In this document: positions 1 through 4,902 of the stretch, one piece after another
Numbering within the stretch: the stretch's first letter is position 1
Layout: each line of letters opens with the position of its first letter
NCBI GenBank assembly: GCA_904420255.1
Contig: CAJFUT010000182.1
Span: 1-8,421 of the forward strand
Reading direction: 5' to 3'
Origin: an uncultured Angelakisella sp.
GTDB lineage: Bacteria > Bacillota > Clostridia > Oscillospirales > Ruminococcaceae
Length of the DNA stretch: 8,421 bases
Program-made: the position numbers and the translations under genes
Notes under the pieces: generated by a model
The model's input: the letters and a program-made list of their open reading frames with translations, nothing else
What the model was told of the DNA's origin: nothing
The model's database searches: none

Positions 1-64
1 CCCGGCGCGGCAGAGATTGTTGAAATGCCCCGGCCGACCGGGCGGGAGGCCCCGCCGGGGATTC

Positions 65-70
65 AGGAGG
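65..70 (+). promoter_or_regulatory. Shine-Dalgarno of phoH, decides its start
   Basis: A perfect AGGAGG lies 11 nt before the ATG at 82. The in-frame ATG at 25 has no comparable site in front of it and would add 19 residues (rich in Pro, Arg and Gly) absent from the family. The start at 82 is therefore preferred. Confidence 0.8.
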
Positions 71-81
71 AAATTTGCCCC

Positions 82-1056
82 ATGGTGGAACAGATTATCA
101 ATATTGAACGGATGGACCACGCCCTGACCCTCTTTGGCAGCCGGGACGAAAATATTCGCCAGGTGGAGGCCACCTACGGGGTCACGGTGGTGTTCCGGGG
201 CACCGACATCAAGGTGACCGGCGAGGCGGAGGCGGTGATGAACGCCGTGCGGTGTATCGAGGGCCTCCTGAGCATGGTGGAGCAGGGGGAGGCCCTCACA
301 AGCCAGAACATCCGCTATGTGGCCTCCCTGGTGGAGGAAGGCAAGGAAAAAGAGGTGGAGGGCCTCAATAAGGACGTCATCTGCATCACCGCCAAGGGCA
401 AGCCCCTCAAGGCCAAGACCCTGGGGCAACAGGGCTATGTGGACGCCATCCGGCAGAACACCGTCTGCTTCGGCATCGGCCCGGCGGGCACCGGCAAGAC
501 CTACCTGGCAGTGGCCATGGCGGTGAAGGCCTTCCGGGCCCACGAGGTGAACCGCATCGTCCTCACCCGGCCGGCGGTGGAGGCGGGGGAGAAGCTGGGC
601 TTCCTGCCCGGGGACCTGCAGAACAAGGTGGACCCCTACCTGCGCCCCCTTTACGACGCCCTTTTCGATATGCTGGGGGCGGAAAACTTCCAGAAATACC
701 AGGAGCGGGGGAATATTGAAGTGGCCCCCCTGGCCTATATGCGGGGCCGCACCCTGGACGACAGCTTCATCATCCTGGACGAGGCCCAGAACACCACCCC
801 GGAGCAGATGAAGATGTTCCTCACCCGGCTGGGCTTCAATTCCAAGGCGGTGATCACCGGGGACGTCACCCAGATCGACCTGCCGGACGCCCGGCGCAGC
901 GGCCTGGTGGAGGCGGCCAAGATCCTGAAGGGAGTGGAGGACATCGCCATCATCCGCTTCACCGAAAAGGATGTGGTCCGCCACAAGCTGGTCCAGGATA
1001 TCATCAAGGCCTACGATAAGTACTACAGCGAAAGCCGCAGGGGCGCCAGGAGATAA
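82..1056 (+). CDS. phoH: PhoH family ATPase (PhoH/PhoL type)
   Basis: 324 aa, matching the usual length of about 320. Residues 1-90 form the N-terminal KH-like RNA-binding region seen in this family. The P-loop ATPase domain follows: Walker A GPAGTGKT at residues 133-140, the family block [17 protein letters not shown] just after it, Walker [10 protein letters not shown] at 229-237, and [10 protein letters not shown] further on as the sensor-like segment. PhoH-like proteins are cytoplasmic ATPases linked to RNA metabolism, and their genes commonly neighbour ybeY and era; the exact substrate is not established. The start at 82 is fixed by AGGAGG at 65-70. It is the first complete gene of an apparent operon, with ybeY beginning 52 nt after its stop. 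In Bacillus, pgpH would lie in that gap, but here it is missing. All key motifs look intact. Confidence 0.95.
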   Translation: MVEQIINIERMDHALTLFGSRDENIRQVEATYGVTVVFRGTDIKVTGEAEAVMNAVRCIEGLLSMVEQGEALTSQNIRYVASLVEEGKEKEVEGLNKDVICITAKGKPLKAKTLGQQGYVDAIRQNTVCFGIGPAGTGKTYLAVAMAVKAFRAHEVNRIVLTRPAVEAGEKLGFLPGDLQNKVDPYLRPLYDALFDMLGAENFQKYQERGNIEVAPLAYMRGRTLDDSFIILDEAQNTTPEQMKMFLTRLGFNSKAVITGDVTQIDLPDARRSGLVEAAKILKGVEDIAIIRFTEKDVVRHKLVQDIIKAYDKYYSESRRGARR

Positions 1057-1108
1057 CGCCCCCTTTTCAAAATAAGCCGGAAGGCGCAGGACAGGAGTTT
1101 GGAGAAAC

Positions 1109-1612
1109 GTGGATAAGGTAAAGGTGCAGATCACCAACCGTCAGAAGGATGTGAAGATCCCCTCGGGGATCCGCCTGCTGATCCGCCGGTGCTGCAACGC
1201 GGTGCTGCGGACCGAAAATTTCAAGGGGAGCGCGGAGGTGAGCGTCAGCTTCCTCAACAACGCCCAGATCCGGGAGCTGAACCGGGAGCACCGGGGGAAG
1301 GACATCGAAACCGACGTCCTCTCCTTCCCCATGGGGGAAAACGGCGTCTATGACATCGACCCGGACACCGGGGCCCAGGTGCTGGGGGATATCGTCATCT
1401 CGGTGGAAAAGGCGGTGAGCCAGGCGGAGCTGTACGGCCACACCCTCCAGCGGGAGATCGGCTTTTTGACCGTCCATTCCATGCTCCACCTGCTGGGCTA
1501 TGACCACGAGGCCGGGGGCCTTGCCGCCGCCCTCATGCGGGAGAAGGAGGAGGAGGTCCTGGACAGCCTGGGCCTCACCCGGGATGTCACCTATGTCGTC
1601 CCCCGGCAATAA
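1109..1612 (+). CDS. ybeY: YbeY endoribonuclease / rRNA maturation factor
   Basis: 167 aa from a GTG start, with AGGAG at 1093-1097 (11 nt upstream) and a second GGAG at 1101-1104. The zinc-binding signature HSMLHLLGYDH is intact at residues 123-133, with H123, H127 and H133 as the expected ligands. The upstream block (TDVLSFPM, then GDIVIS) is also characteristic of the family. YbeY is a single-strand-specific, zinc-dependent endoribonuclease involved in 16S rRNA 3'-end maturation and ribosome quality control. In several bacteria it works with Era, whose gene lies just downstream here. The last 20 nt overlap the proposed start of dgkA, which suggests translational coupling. Full length, with no oddities apart from the GTG start. 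The length and motifs make the assignment secure. Confidence 0.96.
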   Translation: MDKVKVQITNRQKDVKIPSGIRLLIRRCCNAVLRTENFKGSAEVSVSFLNNAQIRELNREHRGKDIETDVLSFPMGENGVYDIDPDTGAQVLGDIVISVEKAVSQAELYGHTLQREIGFLTVHSMLHLLGYDHEAGGLAAALMREKEEEVLDSLGLTRDVTYVVPRQ

Positions 1613-2123
1613 CCGCCGGGGAGGGGCTTTGGCGGGGCTGGGGCGCAGCTTCCGGTGGGCCGCCCGGGGCTTCTGGAGCTGCCTTTGGCGGGAGCGAAAC
1701 CTGCGGATCCACCTCTGCGCGGCTGCCGCTGCCCTCTGGCTGGGGGCAGTCCTGGGGGTCAGCCGGGGGGAATGGGCCGTCCTGTTCCTTTGCTGCGGCA
1801 TGGTGGTCACCGCCGAGCTGCTCAATTCCGCCCTGGAGGCCGCCGCCGACCTGGCGGCCCCGGGGTACCATCCCCTGGCGGGGCTTGCCAAGGATATGGC
1901 CGCCGCCGGGGTGCTTTGCGCGGCGGTTTTCGCCGCGGCGGCGGGGGCTGCCGTCCTCTGGCGTCCCCGGGAGCTGCTGGCCCTGGGCCGGCGGCTGCTG
2001 GGGTCCCCGGGGGAGCTGCTCCTGCTGGGGGGGCTGCTCCTAGGGGGGCTGGCCTTTGTGTTTCTCCCCGGGGGCAAGGCAGCCCCGCCCGCCGGGGAAG
2101 GCTGTGAAAAAGAGGAGCCGTGA
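1593..2123 (+). CDS. dgkA: Diacylglycerol/undecaprenol kinase family protein with extra C-terminal helix
   Basis: 176 aa integral membrane protein. The core (about residues 15-123) aligns with the 120-130 aa DgkA family. It has the conserved acidic residue in RERNLRIH (E34, equivalent to E. coli E28) and the active-site helix ELLNSALEAAAD (E75, N78, E82, D86), followed by a YHPLAGLAKDMAAAG segment. Three transmembrane segments are visible, near residues 42-58, 64-84 and 98-122. In Gram-positive bacteria this family phosphorylates undecaprenol for cell-envelope carrier recycling, so that activity is the likelier one. The odd part is residues 124-176: a basic linker, a fourth hydrophobic segment (about 142-158) and a charged tail, none of it in the classical enzyme. 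The start is uncertain. ATG 1593 overlaps ybeY by 20 nt with a weak Shine-Dalgarno; TTG 1629 has GGAGG only 4 nt ahead. Both keep the whole core. Confidence 0.9.
   Translation: MSSPGNNRRGGALAGLGRSFRWAARGFWSCLWRERNLRIHLCAAAAALWLGAVLGVSRGEWAVLFLCCGMVVTAELLNSALEAAADLAAPGYHPLAGLAKDMAAAGVLCAAVFAAAAGAAVLWRPRELLALGRRLLGSPGELLLLGGLLLGGLAFVFLPGGKAAPPAGEGCEKEEP
2111..2117 (+). promoter_or_regulatory. Shine-Dalgarno of era, favours a TTG start
   Basis: AGAGGAG lies inside the end of dgkA. It is 9 nt from TTG 2127, which is ideal, but 18 nt from the ATG at 2136, which is too far. The site therefore argues for initiation at TTG. Its position inside dgkA fits translational coupling. Confidence 0.65.
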
Positions 2124-2126
2124 ATT

Positions 2127-3065
2127 TTGGACAACATGAATTTTGAAAACCAAGAGAACCCGGGCACCCGCTCCGCCTTTGTGGCCCTGGTGGGCAAGCC
2201 CAACGCGGGCAAAAGCAGCCTGCTGAACCGCCTGGTGGGGGAGAAGGTGGCCATTGTCACCGAGAAGCCCCAAACCACCCGGACCCGGATCACCGGGGTC
2301 CTCACCAAGGGGGAAGTGCAGCTGGTGTTCATCGATACCCCCGGGCTTTTGAAGGCCAAGGACGCCCTGGGGCGGTATATGGTGAAGCAGGTGCGGGACT
2401 CGGTGGCGGACGTGGACCTGGCGGTGCTGGTCACCGAGCCGGGGCCGGAGCTTTCCAAGGCCGACGCCGACCTCATTGAAAACTTCAAAAAGCTCCGCCT
2501 TCCCGCCATCGCGGTGGTGAACAAGGTGGACACCCTGGAAAAGAAGGAGGAGATGCTCCCCAAGCTGGCAGCCCTGGCCGCCGCCTACGACTTCCGGGAG
2601 ATCATCCCCATCAGCGCCCTGACGGGGGAAGGGGTGGACACCCTCCTTTCCATCCTCCTGGACAGCGCCGGGGAAGGGGTCCATTTCTTCCCCGACGACG
2701 CCCTCACCGACCAGCCGGAGCGGGTCCTCTGCGCCGAGATGATCCGGGAAAAAATCCTCATCCATATGCGGGAGGAGGTGCCCCACGGGGTGGCGGTGGT
2801 GGTGGAGGAGATGAAGGACCGCCCCGCCGCCGGGGAGGACGCCCCGCCCCTGGTGGACATCAGCGCCATGATCTACTGCGAGCGGGAGGGCCACAAGGGC
2901 ATGATCATCGGCAAGGGGGGGCAGATGCTCAAAACCATCGCCTCGGAGGCCCGCCGGGATATGGAGGATTTCCTGGGGGCCCGGGTGAACCTCCAGTGCC
3001 GGGTGAAAACCAAGGAAGCCTGGAAAAACAGCGAATTCCAGCTGAGGAACTTCGGCTACCGCTGA
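2127..3065 (+). CDS. era: GTPase Era
   Basis: 312 aa, slightly longer than the usual figure of about 300 because of an N-terminal stretch of about 15 residues. GTPase motifs are all present: G1 GKPNAGKS (23-30), the switch I region QTTRTRITG (49-57), G3 DTPG (70-73), G4 NKVD (132-135) and G5 SAL (163-165). The C-terminal KH domain carries GMIIGKGG at 258-265 and ends with the family-typical FQLRNFGYR. Era is an essential cytoplasmic GTPase that binds the 3' end of 16S rRNA during assembly of the small ribosomal subunit. It starts 3 nt after the dgkA stop. TTG 2127 is preferred over ATG 2136 on Shine-Dalgarno spacing. In Bacillus, cdd separates dgkA and era, and it is absent here. No motif is degraded. 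Confidence 0.97.
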   Translation: MDNMNFENQENPGTRSAFVALVGKPNAGKSSLLNRLVGEKVAIVTEKPQTTRTRITGVLTKGEVQLVFIDTPGLLKAKDALGRYMVKQVRDSVADVDLAVLVTEPGPELSKADADLIENFKKLRLPAIAVVNKVDTLEKKEEMLPKLAALAAAYDFREIIPISALTGEGVDTLLSILLDSAGEGVHFFPDDALTDQPERVLCAEMIREKILIHMREEVPHGVAVVVEEMKDRPAAGEDAPPLVDISAMIYCEREGHKGMIIGKGGQMLKTIASEARRDMEDFLGARVNLQCRVKTKEAWKNSEFQLRNFGYR

Positions 3066-3069
3066 TGGG

Positions 3070-3088
3070 GCCCCGGGCCGCCCGGGGC
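3070..3088 (+). other. GC-only hairpin after era
   Basis: An 8-bp perfect stem (GCCCCGGG / CCCGGGGC) closes on a 3-nt loop, 5 nt after the era stop codon. No T-tract follows, so this is not a standard intrinsic terminator. It may stabilise the era 3' end or slow transcription before the next gene, but that is inference. Confidence 0.4.
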
Positions 3089-3117
3089 AAAGGACAGTCA
3101 AGGGAGTGTGTGACAGG

Positions 3118-3483
3118 ATGATGAGAATTTGGATCACGGTGAATACAGTGGCCGACACCGCCCTGGCGGTGGTGGGGCTGGGCATCGCGGGGTACGCCAT
3201 CTCCGCCAAGCCCGCCGTTTCCCTTTTGTATTACGGCGTGGCCCTGGTCTGCGTCCTCTGCGCCATTGTGGGCTTCTGCAACCTGCCGGTCCTCCACGCC
3301 GCCGCCCGGCAGCAGGAGGAGAAGAACGCCCGTGCCCGGGAGGAGCGGGGGCGGGTCAAGGCCCAGAAGGAGGCCGCCCGGGCCCAGCAGGAGGCGGCCG
3401 CCGCCGGCGAGCCGGTGCTGGACGCCCAGGTGGCGGAGGCCGCCGGGGACGGCGGGGCGCCGGAAGGGCCTTGTCAAGATTAA
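3118..3483 (+). CDS. Small two-helix membrane protein of unknown function
   Basis: 121 aa; not recognised as a named family. Two hydrophobic segments (about residues 8-28 and 36-58) are joined by a short loop with SAKP, giving a membrane hairpin. The remaining 60 residues form a hydrophilic tail rich in Ala, Glu, Gln, Arg and Lys (residues 60-95 look helical, possibly a coiled coil), ending in a Gly/Pro/Ala-rich tail. Coding potential is supported by the coherent membrane-plus-tail layout, by its place in the operon and by AGGGAG at 3101-3106, 11 nt before ATG 3118. A GTG at 3106 would add four residues but overlaps that site. It sits between era and the yqzL-like gene, where Bacillus has nothing. 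The segment order suggests an anchored cytoplasmic tail. No catalytic motif is visible and I assign no function. Confidence 0.7.
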   Translation: MMRIWITVNTVADTALAVVGLGIAGYAISAKPAVSLLYYGVALVCVLCAIVGFCNLPVLHAAARQQEEKNARAREERGRVKAQKEAARAQQEAAAAGEPVLDAQVAEAAGDGGAPEGPCQD

Positions 3484-3574
3484 ATTGCTGGAAAGGGCGC
3501 CGGTCTTTCCCTGACATATCCCGGGCGGTGGGACAAACACTGTAGGCAGAACGAATTGCCGGAGGTGGGTCTGG

Positions 3575-3772
3575 ATGGGGTCCCGGGAACAGGAGTGCTG
3601 GGAAAAGTTCTGCAAAAGCGGGCTGGTGTCCGATTACCTGGAGTACCGCAGCGCGGTGGATTTTGAAAAGCGGGGCCCGGAGGAACCCTCCCCCGGCCCC
3701 GGGGAGGAGCGGGGAAATGCAGGTTGGTACCAGGGCGGTGGTGCTGAGGGCCAAAAGCCTGGAGGAATTTGA
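3575..3772 (+). CDS. yqzL: YqzL-like small protein
   Basis: 65 aa with an excellent Shine-Dalgarno (GGAGG at 3561-3565, 9 nt spacing). Residues 9-27, WEKFCKSGLVSDYLEYRSA, resemble the YqzL family core (a Trp, then Phe, a Gly, and a Tyr-Leu pair). In Bacillus, yqzL lies between era and recO, and this ORF occupies the same place. YqzL proteins are usually under 50 aa and have no known function. Here the second half (about 33-65) is a Gly/Pro/Glu-rich extension that runs 56 nt into recO in a different frame, so the tail may be a by-product of reading through recO's ribosome-binding region. The assignment rests on position plus a short motif, so it is moderate. Confidence 0.62.
   Translation: MGSREQECWEKFCKSGLVSDYLEYRSAVDFEKRGPEEPSPGPGEERGNAGWYQGGGAEGQKPGGI
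3703..3709 (+). promoter_or_regulatory. Shine-Dalgarno of recO, decides its start
   Basis: GGAGGAG lies 7 nt before ATG 3717 (the inner GGAGG gives 9 nt) and is placed inside the yqzL-like gene. It favours ATG 3717 over the in-frame ATG at 3663. The latter would add 18 residues rich in Arg, Pro and Gly before the conserved beginning of RecO. Confidence 0.8.
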
Positions 3773-4472
3773 CCGGCTGGTGGTGCTGCTCACCACCGAC
3801 CAGGGGGTTGTCACCGCCTATGCCAAGGGGGCCCGGCGGCAGAAGGGGGCCATGGCCTCCGCCACCGAGCAGCTGGCCTTCTCCTCCTTCCAGCTGTTCC
3901 GCAGCCGGGACCGCACCTTTGTGGACAAGGCGGAGGCGGAAGCCCTGTTTTTCCACATCCGCCAGGATATGGACCGGCTGGCCCTGGCCTCCTATTTCTG
4001 CCAGCTCTGCGAGGAGCTGATCCCCGAGGGGGATACCCAGGACGGCTATCTCCGCCTGCTGGTGAACACCCTCACCCTCCTGGACCGGGGGAGCCTTCCC
4101 CTGGACCAGCTCAAGGCGGTGTTCGAGCTGCGGCTCCTCACCATGTCCGGGTATATGCCCGACCTGGTGGCCTGCGCCGCCTGCGGGGAGCCCCCGTCGG
4201 GAGAGATCCATTTCGCCCCGGTTTCCGGGGTGATTTTCTGCGGGGACTGCCTTTCCCGGTGCGGGGAGCAGGCCATGGCCCTTTCCCCCGGCGTCTTTGA
4301 CGCCATGCGCCACATCATCTACAGCCCCTTTGACCGGCTGTTTGCCTTCCGCCTGCCCCCCGAGGGGCTGGCCCGGCTGGCCCGGGTTTCCGAGGCCTAC
4401 CTCCTGGCCCAGGTGGAGCGGGTGCTGCCGGCTTTGAACTTTTATAAAACGGTCTGCGCGGGCGCGGGGTAG
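3717..4472 (+). CDS. recO: DNA repair protein RecO
   Basis: 251 aa, in line with the family (about 240-255). The N-terminal OB-fold region begins with the typical QVGTRAVVLRAKSLEEFDRL block and continues to TAYAKGARRQKG, a basic DNA-binding stretch. The helical C-terminal part contains a four-cysteine zinc site: C153/C156 (CAAC) and C175/C178 (CGDC). RecO anneals SSB-coated single strands and, with RecR, loads RecA at gaps during recombinational repair. The start at 3717 overlaps the yqzL-like ORF by 56 nt, which suggests coupled translation. It is the last gene of the operon: the stop is followed by palindromic repeat DNA. No missing residues are evident. Confidence 0.95.
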   Translation: MQVGTRAVVLRAKSLEEFDRLVVLLTTDQGVVTAYAKGARRQKGAMASATEQLAFSSFQLFRSRDRTFVDKAEAEALFFHIRQDMDRLALASYFCQLCEELIPEGDTQDGYLRLLVNTLTLLDRGSLPLDQLKAVFELRLLTMSGYMPDLVACAACGEPPSGEIHFAPVSGVIFCGDCLSRCGEQAMALSPGVFDAMRHIIYSPFDRLFAFRLPPEGLARLARVSEAYLLAQVERVLPALNFYKTVCAGAG

Positions 4473-4474
4473 CC

Positions 4475-4520
4475 CCCGCTGGCAAGTCCGTGAGAGAAGC
4501 ACCTACGCTGCGCCAGCGGG
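4475..4520. repeat. Inverted repeat directly after recO
   Basis: A perfect 9-bp inverted repeat (CCCGCTGGC at 4475-4483, GCCAGCGGG at 4512-4520) encloses 28 nt and begins 3 nt after the recO stop. The spacer holds most of the 47-nt flank repeat. With a 28-nt loop and no T-tract it is not a canonical terminator, though it may mark the 3' end of the operon mRNA. Confidence 0.5.
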
Positions 4521-4533
4521 TGCGCCGCTCTTT
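4487..4533 (+). repeat. 47-nt flank repeat, copy 1
   Basis: The sequence from TCCGTGAGAGAAGC to GTGCGCCGCTC aligns without gaps to 8174-8220, with 36 of 47 positions identical by hand count. The ends are best conserved (TCCGTGAGA and GTGCGCCGCTCT) and the middle varies. It lies 14 nt after the recO stop and runs into the palindromic unit at 4519-4587. Confidence 0.75.
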
Positions 4534-4587
4534 GGCGGGCTACGCCCGCACGGTTCGTTCCTAACAGACTAAGCTGCGCGGCGCACC
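4519..4587. repeat. Compact palindromic repeat unit (unit B)
   Basis: A 69-bp element bounded by a perfect 10-bp terminal inverted repeat (GGTGCGCCGC / GCGGCGCACC). Inside, in order: GCCGCTCTTTGGCGGGC, a 6-bp hairpin GCGGGC-TAC-GCCCGC (4535-4549), GGTTCGTTCCT (4552-4562) and AGACTAAGCTG (4566-4576). The same modules in the same order recur at 4640-4753. The layout recalls a miniature inverted-repeat element, but there is no clear target duplication and no transposase in the window. Together with the next unit it fills most of the 430-nt gap between recO and mutS2. Confidence 0.7.
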
Positions 4588-4636
4588 ACCCTGCGCTTCT
4601 CGCATCGCTCCTAACGTCGATGCCCGCCGGGGCCAC

Positions 4637-4753
4637 CCGGCCGCTCTTTGGCGGGCCTGCGGCCCGCAAGGTTCGTTTCTGGTTTAGGATTCAGAAGGCG
4701 CTTTTATGGGTGGAGTCCCATACTCCTGCCAGACTAAGTTGAGCGGCGCACAA
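4637..4753. repeat. Long palindromic repeat unit (unit A)
   Basis: Same module order as the unit at 4519-4587: GCCGCTCTTTGGCGGGC (4640-4656, identical 17-mer), the hairpin GCGGGC-CTGCG-GCCCGC (4651-4667, same arms but a different loop), GGTTCGTTTCT (4670-4680) and AGACTAAGTTG (4731-4741). It ends in GAGCGGCGCACAA. The terminal pair GCCGCTC / GAGCGGC spans 108 bp. It differs from the compact unit by 47 extra bases (4677-4723), which contain a small hairpin TATGGG / CCCATA (4705-4722). Confidence 0.7.
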
Positions 4754-4757
4754 GCCA

Positions 4758-4806
4758 GCGGTTTGCAAGCCGCAGCTCACGTGATTGCCGGCGGGTGCTA
4801 ACCCGC
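4758..4806. other. Cluster of small palindromes upstream of mutS2
   Basis: Three symmetric sequences lie close together: a 16-bp near-palindrome GCGGTTTGCAAGCCGC (4758-4773, one G-T mismatch pair), a perfect 8-bp TCACGTGA (4777-4784) and a 6-bp hairpin GCGGGT-GCTA-ACCCGC (4791-4806). No T-tract follows. They could be operators or 3'-end structures, or just further debris of the repeat family. From 4807 to the mutS2 Shine-Dalgarno the DNA turns AT-richer (CATAATAAAA at 4828-4837), as expected for a promoter region, but I find no matched -35/-10 pair. Confidence 0.35.
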
Positions 4807-4902
4807 GGCCATATCCAACGGCTTTCTCATAATAAAACGGCCTGGGGAATACATAACTGGAAAGAAACTGCTTTCCCCGGGCCGGGCGATCCGAGGTATG
4901 AT

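Noticed and set aside
1..23. Possible C-terminus of an upstream gene ending at TGA 21-23
   Set aside because: Only six codons are visible. In Bacillus yqfD would precede phoH, but the sequence here is too short to support any call.
3471..3499. TTGTCA at 3471 as a -35 box before the yqzL-like gene
   Set aside because: No -10-like sequence at the proper distance; the spacer continues GC-rich. The gene is more simply part of the operon.
4637..4690. tRNA-like look of GGTTCGTTTCT with GC stems
   Set aside because: No acceptor stem, anticodon arm or consistent cloverleaf can be drawn; the GGTTCG is part of the repeat module.
4785..4902. Promoter candidates for mutS2 (TTGCCG...CATATC, CATAAT at 4828, TACATA at 4850, TATGAT at 4897)
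   Set aside because: None has a good -35 partner at 16-18 nt, and TATGAT at 4897-4902 touches the start codon. A promoter is likely in this region but cannot be placed.
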